This document shows positions 1 through 8,500 of a DNA stretch of 64,000 nt, piece after piece. How positions within the stretch are numbered: position 1 is the first letter of the stretch; every line of letters starts with the position of its first letter. The DNA is from Chryseobacterium gilvum (GTDB lineage Bacteria; Bacteroidota; Bacteroidia; Flavobacteriales; Weeksellaceae). Where the stretch lies: the NCBI RefSeq assembly GCF_025628965.1, contig NZ_JAOTEN010000004.1, forward strand, positions 152,051-216,050, in the 5' to 3' direction. Position numbers and translations under genes: made by a program. The notes under the pieces are model-generated. The model saw nothing but the letters and a program-made list of their open reading frames with translations. It ran no database searches and had not been told where the DNA came from.

Positions 1-366
1 GAAACGTTGAAAAAAGAAATTGAAAATGCCGTTAATGACCAGAAATTCAGCGTTCAGCTGGAAGATCTTGACAGCTCTGAAGCTCCGTTTATCATTACCC
101 AGCCTGAGTTTATGCGAAGAATGAAAGACATGCAGGCAACCGGCGGCGGCGGAATGTTCGGAATGGGAGGTTTCCCTGAGATGTATAATCTTGTAGTCAA
201 TTCCAACAGCGAATTGGCTTCCGAGCTCCTGAAAACTGAAGATACGGAAGATAAAACCTCAAAAATAAAGTATGCGTTGGATCTTGCAAAACTTTCTCAG
301 AATTTGCTGAAAGGGAAAGATCTTACCGATTTTATACAGAGAAGCTATCAGCAATTGAGTAAGTAA
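1..366 (+). CDS. htpG: HtpG (Hsp90 chaperone), C-terminal fragment
   Basis: Reading frame open from the first base, so the 5' end lies outside the window and about 121 C-terminal codons are present. The sequence resembles the C-terminal dimerisation domain of bacterial Hsp90, with the Gly/Met-rich segment (GGGGMFGMGG) and following EMYNLVVN stretch typical of Bacteroidota HtpG. Hsp90 is a cytoplasmic ATP-dependent chaperone. The TTG at base 7 is an internal Leu codon, not a start. A strong hairpin follows the stop. The ATPase and middle domains cannot be assessed. Confidence 0.82.
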   Translation, partial: ETLKKEIENAVNDQKFSVQLEDLDSSEAPFIITQPEFMRRMKDMQATGGGGMFGMGGFPEMYNLVVNSNSELASELLKTEDTEDKTSKIKYALDLAKLSQNLLKGKDLTDFIQRSYQQLSK

Positions 367-388
367 ATTTCTCAATATTTATATTTTG

Positions 389-425
389 AGTTTCGGCGGT
401 GGCTTTGCCACCGCCGAAACTTTAT
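389..425. terminator. Terminator hairpin downstream of htpG
   Basis: A perfect 15-bp stem (389-403 with 407-421) closes a TTT loop and is followed by a short T-rich run. It lies 23 bp after the htpG stop and can also serve the convergent gene at 493-1002. Confidence 0.75.
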
Positions 426-492
426 ACCAACAAAATATATGAATCAATTGCATCAAAATTCCATATAAACTATCTTCTTATAAACTCCAGCA

Positions 493-1002
493 TTACTTCC
501 CACAATTGTATTCTTTTTCAGTGTACATTTTTACTCTGTAAAGAAATTCTTTTTCCAGCTTAGAGCTTTTGGTTATTTTTTCAACCTTTGTGAGCCAGTC
601 ATTACGATACGTCTTTGAAGTTTTATTTTTATAATCTTTTATGAGAATGGCATTTGTTTTTTCGTCCCAATTTCTTCCGCCTCTTTCACTGTTTTCACCG
701 TAAGTTTCACTGATACTGTATAATGTGCGTATTGAATCATCTTCAAATATTATTTGTTCTTTAATAGTCGTTAATTCTCCATGATGCTCGATTTCTAAAA
801 ACTTCAACTTACAGCCTAAAAAATACGAAGCTTGTGGTGTAAGTCCGTCATATTGAAAATCAAATTTCCTAGCTTTTGATAATCGAACAGAATCTGAAAA
901 TCCTGAGCTTAAAGATTTAGATATTTCATTTGATTTTTTTATACAACTTAGATTAATAATTATTAAAAATAAAGCCAAGATGTTTAAAATATTTCTACTC
1001 AT
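493..1002 (-). CDS. Hypothetical lipoprotein
   Basis: Unrecognised protein of about 169 residues. The N-terminus MSRNILNILALFLIIINLSC is a lipoprotein signal with the lipobox Cys at residue 20, so the mature protein is probably anchored in a membrane facing the periplasm. The rest is charged and soluble-looking. An ATG 24 bp upstream would overlap the preceding gene and add a charged stretch before the signal, so the inner Met is preferred. The start lies 10 bp after the alkyltransferase-like gene on the same strand, suggesting co-transcription. Confidence 0.6.
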   Translation of the reverse strand: MSRNILNILALFLIIINLSCIKKSNEISKSLSSGFSDSVRLSKARKFDFQYDGLTPQASYFLGCKLKFLEIEHHGELTTIKEQIIFEDDSIRTLYSISETYGENSERGGRNWDEKTNAILIKDYKNKTSKTYRNDWLTKVEKITKSSKLEKEFLYRVKMYTEKEYNCGK

Positions 1003-1012
1003 CTTAAACCTG

Positions 1013-1309
1013 TTATAATTCTTCAAGCGGATTCCAAAACAGCGTTTTGAAATTTTTGATCCTGAAATTTTCCACTACAATTCCTTCTGCTTCAAGCTTT
1101 TCCTGAAATTCAGGCACCGATAATATTCCGGAACTTGAAATCACACGATGCGCCGGAACATCTTTCGGACAGCCACCCATTGCTTTACCGACATGACGGG
1201 AATGATTGGGAAAACCCACTGCTTTGGCAATGGCTCCGTAACTTGAAACGCGTCCTTTGGGAATCAATCTGGAAACTTCCCAAACCTGCTGTTTAAATAG
1301 TTCGTTCAT
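1013..1309 (-). CDS. Alkyltransferase-like protein (ATL), MGMT family without active Cys
   Basis: A 98-residue protein equal to the C-terminal DNA-binding domain of O6-alkylguanine-DNA alkyltransferases. It keeps the wing/recognition region (residues 18-46, with Tyr24 for base flipping and Arg38 as finger), but the catalytic PCHRV motif reads PAHRV, Ala53 replacing Cys. Such proteins cannot transfer alkyl groups. Known ATLs bind O6-alkylguanine and pass the lesion to nucleotide excision repair. The length fits stand-alone ATLs. The family call is firm; the function is inferred from characterised ATLs. Confidence 0.85.
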   Translation of the reverse strand: MNELFKQQVWEVSRLIPKGRVSSYGAIAKAVGFPNHSRHVGKAMGGCPKDVPAHRVISSSGILSVPEFQEKLEAEGIVVENFRIKNFKTLFWNPLEEL

Positions 1310-1364
1310 TTTTTAGATTTTTCTGAAACAAGCTTTCCAAATCATAACTTGCATTATTTTTGGA

Positions 1365-1372
1365 TTCTCAAC
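1365..1372 (+). promoter_or_regulatory. -7 element for the small gene at 1391
   Basis: TATTTTTG matches the Bacteroidota -7 consensus TAnnTTTG. It lies 18 bp before the ATG at 1391 and downstream of the alternative ATG at 1349, so it supports 1391 as the start. No clear -33 TTG is seen. Confidence 0.45.
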
Positions 1373-1390
1373 TATGCTAAAGATAAAGAT

Positions 1391-1537
1391 ATGAAAAAAT
1401 CATTTTTCCGTCTGCTGAATAAGATCAATAAAAAAGTTTTGCCTAAACTAAGCGATAAAGATCCGTCGAAGCTTACTAAAATACAAAAAGCAATTGTAGC
1501 CTATCGTTATTTTGTCGTGATCAACTCTATGGACTGA
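1391..1537 (+). CDS. Small basic protein (48 aa)
   Basis: A 48-residue Lys-rich protein (MKKSFFRLLNKINKKVLPKL...) ending in RYFVVINSMD. Short proteins of this type recur in flavobacterial genomes and are sometimes labelled 'SsrA-binding protein', though they are far shorter than SmpB and that function is not supported here. The start is chosen because a TAnnTTTG element lies just upstream. The gene is followed directly by a GC-rich intergenic element. Function unknown. Confidence 0.5.
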   Translation: MKKSFFRLLNKINKKVLPKLSDKDPSKLTKIQKAIVAYRYFVVINSMD

Positions 1538-1538
1538 C

Positions 1539-1658
1539 TTCGCGTGAGGGATATGGAGGGCGCGAGCGAAGCGAGCGGTACAAAGTACCGGAACGAAGTG
1601 AAGCCCGGAGAAGCCCGACCCGAGCGTTGGACTTAGCATTGGAGCGGGACACGCCCAA
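1539..1658. repeat. GC-rich intergenic element
   Basis: About 120 bp of strikingly GC-rich sequence in AT-rich surroundings. It includes GCGAGCGAAGCGAGCG, a hairpin CGGTAC-AAA-GTACCG (1576-1590) and the string AAGCCCGACCCGAGCG. It has no credible coding content. Its layout (GCGTGAGGGAT... AAGCCCGACC... ACGCCC) resembles GC-rich elements dispersed between genes in flavobacterial genomes. That comparison is from memory; only one copy is visible here. Confidence 0.5.
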
Positions 1659-1670
1659 ATAAAATATATA

Positions 1671-1710
1671 AAAAAAACGCTCCAAATAAATGAAGCGTTT
1701 TTATTTCTTT
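1671..1710. terminator. Bidirectional terminator
   Basis: A-rich run, stem AACGCT/AGCGTT (1676-1681 with 1694-1699), then a T-rich run. It lies between convergent genes and can end the 1391 transcript and the deoxyhypusine synthase-like transcript. Confidence 0.55.
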
Positions 1711-1722
1711 TAAATGAAAATC

Positions 1723-2694
1723 TTAATTTTCTAAAATATAAGAGAACATCAAAGGTGCACAAATGGTTGCATCACTCTCAACGATAAATTTCGGTGTTGT
1801 AATATCCAATTTTCCCCAAGTGATTTTTTCGTTCGGAACCGCTCCGGAATATGAACCGTACGAAGTGGTAGAATCTGAAATCTGGCAGAAATAAGACCAG
1901 AACGGAATATCATGCATTTCCATATCCTGGTACAGCATCGGAACTACACAAATCGGGAAATCTCCCGCAATACCTCCTCCAATCTGGAAGAATCCTACTC
2001 CTTTTCCTGATGAGTTTTTCGTATACCAATCGGCTAAATACGTCATATATTCAATTCCGGACTTCATGGTTGTTGCCGTCAATTCTCCTTTAATACAATA
2101 CGAAGCAAAAATATTTCCCATGGTGGAATCTTCCCATCCAGGAACCACAATTGGAAGGTTTTTCTCTGCTGCCGCAATCATCCATGAATTTTCTATCGGA
2201 ATTTCGTAATACTGCTCCAAAACTCCGGAAAGAATCATTTTATACATAAATTCGTGCGGAAAATATCTTTCCCCTTTTGCTTCCGCGTCTTTCCAGATTT
2301 CAACGATATGTTTCTGTAGTCTTCTGAACGCTTCTTCTTCAGGAATACAGGTATCGGTAACCCTGTTTAAGCCTCTTTCCAATAAATCCCACTCATCCTG
2401 AGCCGTTAAATCTCTGTAATGCGGCACTCTTTCGTAATGAGAATGCGCAACCAGGTTCATTAAATCTTCTTCCAGGTTCGCTCCCGTACAAGAAATAAAA
2501 TCTACCTTATCCTGACGAATCATTTCGGCTAAAATTTTTCCTAATTCTGCAGTAGACATGGCTCCTGCCAAAGTGATCATCATTTTTCCACCTTCTTTAA
2601 GATGGGCAACATATCCTTTGGAAGCATCTACCAAAGCGGCTGCATTGAAGTGCAGATAATATTTTTCTATGAACTCTGTAATCGGTTTGCTCAT
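1723..2694 (-). CDS. Deoxyhypusine synthase family protein (probable homospermidine synthase)
   Basis: A 323-residue member of the deoxyhypusine synthase fold. The C-terminal ITWGKL motif holds the Lys (about residue 295) that forms the enzyme-imine intermediate in characterised enzymes, and the Gly-rich FFQIGGGIAGDFP segment fits the NAD/spermidine site. Bacteria lack eIF5A, and bacterial members of this family have been shown or proposed to make sym-homospermidine from putrescine and/or spermidine. Homospermidine is a common flavobacterial polyamine. The family is clear; the homospermidine role is inferred. It is cytoplasmic and encoded upstream of the bidirectional terminator at 1671. Confidence 0.8.
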   Translation of the reverse strand: MSKPITEFIEKYYLHFNAAALVDASKGYVAHLKEGGKMMITLAGAMSTAELGKILAEMIRQDKVDFISCTGANLEEDLMNLVAHSHYERVPHYRDLTAQDEWDLLERGLNRVTDTCIPEEEAFRRLQKHIVEIWKDAEAKGERYFPHEFMYKMILSGVLEQYYEIPIENSWMIAAAEKNLPIVVPGWEDSTMGNIFASYCIKGELTATTMKSGIEYMTYLADWYTKNSSGKGVGFFQIGGGIAGDFPICVVPMLYQDMEMHDIPFWSYFCQISDSTTSYGSYSGAVPNEKITWGKLDITTPKFIVESDATICAPLMFSYILEN

Positions 2695-2721
2695 TTTTTT
2701 AAATTTTTACAAAGATAAAAT

Positions 2722-3384
2722 TTAAAAACGGAAAGTGGCGGCTGCACTTAAAGAAACTCTGCTTAATCCTTCTTTCTGATCTTCATCAAAATTGTACGTG
2801 ACACCATTGTATTTCATTTTACTGAGCGTTCCTCCGGTTAATCCTAGTTTTGGGCCGATTAGAAAGTTTCGGGAGATTTGATACTGATATGCAAAATCAA
2901 TCTCCGCACCCAAATTGGAACCTGTTCCTTTTACAGAGCCAGTTTTTGTAGTATACGTAATAACTCCTAATGCTAAATCTAAAAACAGCTTATGTCTTGA
3001 AGGCTCGTTGTAATTTGAAATCAAAAAGCCAGGGCCGAAAAATGTGATATTATCTTTTGTGCTTACCGCCGCCGAAACGACATTTCCAGAGTTATTGACT
3101 ACCGATATTCTTCCATTACTTGATGCGCTGTAATTGGAATATTTAACCCCAATTGCTACCGGTCCGTTCAAATGATAATATGCACCGATGTCAAAGTTGA
3201 AGCCTTTTTTCAGATCTTTGATATAATTTTTTTCATCATTGGTAAGTCCGCTTGGCAGCTCGGCAGTACGCCATCCAAATCCTACAGCAGGAATGATGGA
3301 GATTTTTGGTTGTTTTGAAGTTTCCTGTGCAGAAAATAGAAATGGGATCAGAAAAGCTCCGGGAAGCAATAGTTTTTTTAACAT
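2722..3384 (-). CDS. Outer-membrane beta-barrel protein
   Basis: About 220 residues from the chosen start, MLKKLLLPGAFLIPFLFSAQ, a signal peptide ending at SAQ. The mature part has alternating aromatic/glycine strands and ends with ATFRF, the terminal Phe typical of outer-membrane barrels. An ATG six codons upstream gives a worse signal peptide. No specific transport function can be read. It lies 27 bp upstream of the deoxyhypusine synthase-like gene on the same strand. Confidence 0.65.
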   Translation of the reverse strand: MLKKLLLPGAFLIPFLFSAQETSKQPKISIIPAVGFGWRTAELPSGLTNDEKNYIKDLKKGFNFDIGAYYHLNGPVAIGVKYSNYSASSNGRISVVNNSGNVVSAAVSTKDNITFFGPGFLISNYNEPSRHKLFLDLALGVITYTTKTGSVKGTGSNLGAEIDFAYQYQISRNFLIGPKLGLTGGTLSKMKYNGVTYNFDEDQKEGLSRVSLSAAATFRF

Positions 3385-3429
3385 TATTTTTAATTTCCAC
3401 AAAAATAATATTTTTCCTGAGATAGAGAA

Positions 3430-3822
3430 TTAAAATTTAAAGCGCCTATTTTCTTTTTTGTCTGAATGCTGCTTTTTCTGTTGAATACGCTTTTCTACAG
3501 ACGATCTTGTAGGCTTTGTTTTGGCTCTGAATTTGGGAATAATTAAAGCATTCTGAACGGTCTCGAGAATTCTCTCGGTCGCTATTTTTTTATTCTGAAG
3601 CTGGGTTCTGCTTTCTGACACATTAAAATATAAAAATCCTTCTGCATTGATCCTATTTTTTAATTTTTCGTGAATCAAAGATTTTTGCCTGTCATTGAAA
3701 AATTCGGAATCATCAATTTTCCAAAGTACTGTAACCGCGGTTTCTACTTTGTTGACGTTCTGTCCTCCTGCTCCACTGCTTCGGGAAGTTTTATAGCTGA
3801 GTTCTTTTGAAAAATCTATCAT
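3430..3822 (-). CDS. arfB: Peptidyl-tRNA hydrolase ArfB (ribosome rescue)
   Basis: A 130-residue protein with the class I release-factor GGQ motif at residues 19-21 (SSGAGGQNVNK) and a Lys/Arg-rich C-terminal tail (KRIQQKKQHSDKKENRRF). This is the ArfB/YaeJ architecture, with no codon-recognition domain. The tail enters the empty mRNA channel of stalled ribosomes and GGQ hydrolyses the peptidyl-tRNA. Length is normal. It lies 25 bp downstream of menE on the same strand, a common arrangement of unrelated genes. Confidence 0.9.
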   Translation of the reverse strand: MIDFSKELSYKTSRSSGAGGQNVNKVETAVTVLWKIDDSEFFNDRQKSLIHEKLKNRINAEGFLYFNVSESRTQLQNKKIATERILETVQNALIIPKFRAKTKPTRSSVEKRIQQKKQHSDKKENRRFKF

Positions 3823-3847
3823 ACGCTTAAATTGAGATCAAAACTGA

Positions 3848-4885
3848 TCAGTACTTACTGTTTATATATTTTGTCAGTTCGGTACGGTCTAATTTTCCGT
3901 TTGGGGTTCTTGGAATTTTTTCAGTAAAAAAAATCTGTTTCGGTTTATGAAACTTCTTTTCAAATTGAATTTCTGATATTTTATTTTTCAGATCTTCAGA
4001 TTCGATCCCTTCAACAACCATTACTAATTTTTGCCCTAAACTTTCATCATTCAGTGCAGAAAAAACAACTTCATTAGAAATTTCCTTTTTTACTAAAGCT
4101 TCCAGCTGTTCTGGAAAAATTTTAGCCCCTCCGGAATTGATTACGTTGTCTATTCTCCCCAAAAATCTAAACTGATCTTGATTTTTAATTTCAACTAAAT
4201 CATTCGTTTTTAAAACTTCAGCATTCAGCATTGGCGCAAAAATAGTCAGGCAACCCCACTCATCTTGTGATATTTCTATATTTTTAAATACCGTGAAATA
4301 AGTATTGTCCGTTTTGGGGTACATTTCTTTTAATGCAATGTGAGAGAGCGTTTCAGACATGCCATACGTTTCATATATTTTTGTCTGAGCACCGGATTGT
4401 CTGAGCATCTGAACAATTTTTATTTTCAGAGATTCTGAAACAGCAGCCCCTCCAATAATGAGATTTTTAATATGGTGAATTTTATGCAAAGAATTTTCAA
4501 CCTGCAAAGGCGTCATCGCACAAAAATCTATAGTTGAATTTAGATTTTCTAAAGGCTTGAGAAGCGGTTCAGCTATCATCAGATTCAGTTTTCTTTCAAA
4601 AGCCCGCACGATCATCATTTTCCCGGAAATATATTCTACAGGAAGACAAAGGAGCGCTGTATTTCCTTTTTTCAGCCCAAGAAAATCGCAGGTCAACTTT
4701 GCAGAATTCAGCATTTTACTTTTTTCAATCTCAAAAATTTTTGGAATCCCGGTAGATCCGGAAGTCTGTACAGGTACACATTCAGCATCTGAAAGCCATT
4801 CTTTAGCAAAAAGAAAGACTTTTTTTTCAAATTCTGTCTGCGGGTGTAAATTATTAATTTCGAGATTATTGAAACGGATCGTCAT
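3848..4885 (-). CDS. menE: o-Succinylbenzoate-CoA ligase-like AMP-binding enzyme (MenE)
   Basis: About 345 residues of the ANL adenylation superfamily. Motifs in order: P-loop TSGSTGIPK (from residue 41), YGMSET (A5), LGRIDNVINSGGAKI (hinge/A8) and PRTPNGKLDR with the catalytic Lys (A10). The compact size is usual for Bacteroidota MenE, which activates o-succinylbenzoate to its CoA ester in menaquinone synthesis. The frame stays open 30 codons upstream, but that extension is low-complexity and hydrophobic. MTIRFNNLEI is taken as the start. Other men genes are not nearby, so substrate is inferred from size and lineage. Confidence 0.8.
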   Translation of the reverse strand: MTIRFNNLEINNLHPQTEFEKKVFLFAKEWLSDAECVPVQTSGSTGIPKIFEIEKSKMLNSAKLTCDFLGLKKGNTALLCLPVEYISGKMMIVRAFERKLNLMIAEPLLKPLENLNSTIDFCAMTPLQVENSLHKIHHIKNLIIGGAAVSESLKIKIVQMLRQSGAQTKIYETYGMSETLSHIALKEMYPKTDNTYFTVFKNIEISQDEWGCLTIFAPMLNAEVLKTNDLVEIKNQDQFRFLGRIDNVINSGGAKIFPEQLEALVKKEISNEVVFSALNDESLGQKLVMVVEGIESEDLKNKISEIQFEKKFHKPKQIFFTEKIPRTPNGKLDRTELTKYINSKY

Positions 4886-4936
4886 ATTTTCTACAGCTAA
4901 AAACAGATGTAAATGTAAAAAAAAATAAAAAACGAT

Positions 4937-4966
4937 TTGCATGTAAATAAAAAAACTGTAAATTTG
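4937..4966 (+). promoter_or_regulatory. Promoter of tRNA-Gln copy 1
   Basis: -33 TTG (4937-4939), 19-bp spacer and a perfect -7 element TAAATTTG (4959-4966), 16 bp before the tRNA. Confidence 0.65.
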
Positions 4967-4982
4967 CATCACCAAAATAAGC

Positions 4983-5053
4983 AGACCTATAGTGTAACGG
5001 TAGCACTCCGGTTTTTGGTACCGTCAGTCGGGGTTCGAATCCCTGTGGGTCTA
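4983..5053 (+). tRNA. tRNA-Gln (TTG), copy 1
   Basis: A 71-nt cloverleaf. Acceptor stem AGACCTA pairs with TGGGTCT, the anticodon loop is TTTTGGT with anticodon TTG, and the T arm reads CGGGG-TTCGAAT-CCCTG. Discriminator A, and CCA is not encoded. The anticodon stem has one C/T mismatch at its base. Confidence 0.93.
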
Positions 5054-5054
5054 C

Positions 5055-5084
5055 AAACCATCCTTTTTCAAGGATGGTTTTTTA
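5055..5084 (+). terminator. Terminator of tRNA-Gln copy 1
   Basis: 10-bp stem AACCATCCTT/AAGGATGGTT (5056-5065 with 5070-5079) followed by Ts, immediately after the tRNA. Confidence 0.85.
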
Positions 5085-5140
5085 TTTGAGTTCAAAAATT
5101 AATTGTCTATTTAATTTCATATTCAAAAAACAGAAAAAAT

Positions 5141-5171
5141 TTGCACATCAATAAAAAAAGCTGCAAATTTG
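5141..5171 (+). promoter_or_regulatory. Promoter of tRNA-Gln copy 2 (weakened -7)
   Basis: -33 TTG (5141-5143), 20-bp spacer and CAAATTTG (5164-5171), a -7 element with the first T changed to C compared with copy 1. Confidence 0.5.
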
Positions 5172-5187
5172 CACCACCAAAATAAGC

Positions 5188-5258
5188 AGACCTATAGTGT
5201 AACGGTAGCACTCCGGTTTTTGGTACCGTCAGTCGGGGTTCGAATCCCTGTGGGTCTA
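5188..5258 (+). tRNA. tRNA-Gln (TTG), copy 2
   Basis: Identical over all 71 nt to the copy at 4983-5053, with the same anticodon TTG and no encoded CCA. Part of the 205-bp duplication. Confidence 0.93.
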
Positions 5259-5259
5259 C

Positions 5260-5290
5260 AAACCATCCTTTTTTCAAGGATGGTTTTTTT
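5260..5290 (+). terminator. Terminator of tRNA-Gln copy 2
   Basis: Same stem as after copy 1, with one more T in the loop, then a run of seven Ts. Confidence 0.85.
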
Positions 5291-5499
5291 ATGGGTTAAA
5301 TCTCAATATTATTATTTTGAATAAAAAATTAATAAGCCCCTATTAAACAAGTACCATATTTATCAATATTCTTCTCAAAAATCTTCGGTTGGCAGGCATA
5401 TTGCAGGTATTTCCAATGAAAGCCTTCAATCAAACATCATAAATAATCACAAAAGCACGTATTAATTTCCGAGTTTCATAATTAATAATTGTAATTATT

Positions 5500-5507
5500 T
5501 ATATTTG
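5500..5507 (+). promoter_or_regulatory. -7 element of the tamB operon
   Basis: TATATTTG matches TAnnTTTG and lies 16 bp before the TTG start codon of tamB. No good -33 TTG is visible. The 230 bp upstream, between the tRNA terminator and this element, show nothing else recognisable. Confidence 0.5.
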
Positions 5508-5523
5508 TCTAAATCACAATACA

Positions 5524-8500
5524 TTGAAACTGAAAATAAACAGAAGAAAGATTTTAAAAGGTATTGGTATCACGATAATTTCCATTATAGCACTGGTTAT
5601 CATTTTGGTATTAAGTCTGCGACTTCCTGCCGTTCAGAATTACGTTAAAGAAAAGCTGGTTGTTTATCTCGAAAAAAAAATTAAAACAGAAGTAAGTTTA
5701 GATAAAGTATACATCGGATTTCCTAATAGTCTTGTGATGGAAAACCTTTATTTAAAGGGCCAAAAAACCGATACACTTCTTGCCGTCAGAAAGCTTGATG
5801 TAGGTCTAGACATGTGGCAGCTGATCAAATCTAAAGCCGATATCACCTCTGTAGATTTGGAAGGAGTACGTGCGAATATCGTTCGAAATCCGGGCGGAAC
5901 ATTCAATTTTGATTACATTATTGATGCTTTTGCCACCTCTGAAAAGCAGGAAAGCACTTCAAAGCCTTTTATCATTTCGCTGGATAAAATAAAATTAGAA
6001 GATATAGGATTATCTTTTGATGATCAGCAATCCCGTAATGACATCAATGTTTATTTTAAATCTTTTGACACAAGAGTCAAAACTTTTGATCTTCAAAATA
6101 ATACTTATGCTGTTAATGACATCAATTTTGACGGATTAAAACTAAAGCTCAAACAGGATCTGGTAGAGGAAGTATCTAAAAATGTGGAGCAAAAAGTAGA
6201 TTCGCTTAACCGTAAAAAGCCGATGAAATTGGAACTAAGCGGCATTAAGCTCACGAATTTTGATGTTGATTATGGTGACAACAATACCAAGACATTCGCA
6301 AAAGTTCTTTTTAAAGAATTAAGCACCAATATTAATAATCTGGATCTTGAAAATAATTCTTACAACGTTGGAAATATCTATTTAACCGGTGCAAATATCA
6401 ATGCAAACCTGTTTCTTCCGGCTTCAAATGCAAATACTGAAGGGAATACAGACCAGAAATCATCAGCAAATCAGGGCGAGGAAAAAGCAATGAAGCTCCT
6501 TCTCGGTAAACTGATTTTTGATCAGGTAAAAATTGCCTATAACAATACGGCAGTCGCTCCTACCCGAAACGGAATGGATTTTAACCACCTGAATTTTGCC
6601 AAAATGAATCTCGATGTGCGAAATTTTAAAATGGAAAACAACCAGTTTGCGGGAAGTGTAAAATCAGCTGAAATTCAGGAACAGAGAGGGCTAAATATTC
6701 AGAAGTTCAATACCGATTTTGTTTACGAAAAAGAGCAGGCCTATCTTAAAAACTTATATCTGCAGACTCCAAAAACGGTGTTAAGAGATGAGATTATTCT
6801 CAATTATAATTCGGTTGAGCAATTATCTGTAAATCCGGGATCTGTAAAAATTTCAGCCGATATCCGGGATTCTAAAATCGGTTTTTCTGACATTCTGAAC
6901 CTGGTTCCTACCCTGAGAAATACCGCTCCGTTTAATAAATATCCAAATGCTATTGTCAACATTAATGCTATCCTGAAAGGAACTATCAATGATCTGGCTA
7001 TTCAGAATCTTAAAGTTTCAGGTTTAGACCGGTTGAAAGTTGCCGCTTCAGGAAGAATTAAAAATGCGATGAATCCGGATCAGTTGTATTATGACCTGAA
7101 TATCGCAGAAATTTCCTCCTCCGCGAAAACCATTTTCAACCTGGTTCCCAAAAATACCATCCCGAGTACTATTTCTCTGCCTTCTTTCTTTACCATTAAA
7201 GGAACTGCAAAAGGCACAACCAAAGTCGTAGATACCCGTTTGAGATTGACTTCTACCCTCGGAAATGCAGGTATTATCGTTACAATTGATATGCGTAGAA
7301 AAAACCGTGAGCGATATGATGTGAAAGCCAATCTTCAAAACTTACAGATCGGAAAAATCATTCAGAATAAAGATTTAGGAGCCGTTACCGCACAGATCTC
7401 TGCAAAAGGTGAAAGTTTTGATTTCAAAAATGCCAATGCCAATCTGAAAGGTTTTGTACAGTCTGCCGTCTACAAAGGGTACCGTTATCAAAATATGAAT
7501 CTTACTGGAAAAATCAATCGTGGTGTTTATCATATTATTTTAAATTCAAAAGATCCGAATGCCAATTTACAGTTAACGGCTTCCGGAGTGTATAATGACA
7601 AAAACCCGACAGTAAAAGTCAACGGAAATATCAACAAATTAGATTTAAATAAATTAGGATTCTACAGTTCTCCCATGATTATTGCCGGAGGAATTGACGG
7701 GGACTTTACAAATCTTGATCCTGATCATTTAAACGGATATCTCAATCTTAAAGATTTTGCAATTTCAGATACTAAAGAAGTGTATCCAATCCAGGAAGTG
7801 AATCTAAAAGCACTTTCTACAAAAGATTCTACAAAAATTACTTTCAATTCACAAATTGCAGATGTAGAACTGACAGGAAAATATAAACTGACTCAGATTT
7901 TTGGTGCTCTCCAACATACTGTCAATCAATATTACCAATTTCAGAAACCAGGTAAAACCCAGAAAATTGATGGCGGCCAGTATTTTACATTTAACGCTAA
8001 AATAAAAAATGATGACCTCATCAGAAAGTTTGTTCCGGAATTGAAAAGTTTTGAAACCATCAATTTGAATGGAAATTACAATGCAGATTCTCAGCAGATT
8101 TTGGTAGATGCACAGATTCCGCAGATTCTTTATGGAACGAATTCGTTAGAAAATACTTCGTTGAGGATTACTAATGAAAACCAAGCTTTACAATATAACC
8201 TTAATGTGGCTTCCTTAAAAAGTGAAAGTTTTGCCTTACAAAAAGTCAATATCAACGGAGATGTCGCCAATAATATCATCAATTATAACATTACTACAAA
8301 AGATGATAAAGACGCAACGCAGTTTTTAATTGCCGGAAATGCAAAATCGATGAACGATATCACAGAGATTTCGTTAAATCCGGATGGCTTAAAACTGAAT
8401 TATATGGACTGGACCGTTGCCGAAAACAATAAAATACAAATTGGCAGCCGCGGAATTTCAGCAGATAATTTCAGACTATCCAGTGCAGGAAGTGAAATTC

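Larger units (their letters stand above)
4951..5291. repeat. Tandem duplication carrying tRNA-Gln
   Basis: Two copies offset by 205 bp cover the -7 element, the tRNA and its terminator (about 4951-5086 and 5156-5291). The tRNA parts are identical. The flanks differ by a few bases, including T to C in the -7 element of copy 2 and one extra T in its terminator loop. The sequence between them is unrelated. Confidence 0.75.

Noticed and set aside
1448..1762. 104-codon minus frame across the GC-rich element
   Set aside because: Crosses a GC-rich repeat and a terminator and overlaps the synthase stop; composition is not protein-like.
4886..4975. N-terminal extension of menE by 30 residues
   Set aside because: The extension is low-complexity and hydrophobic, does not belong to the ANL fold, and runs toward the tRNA-Gln promoter.
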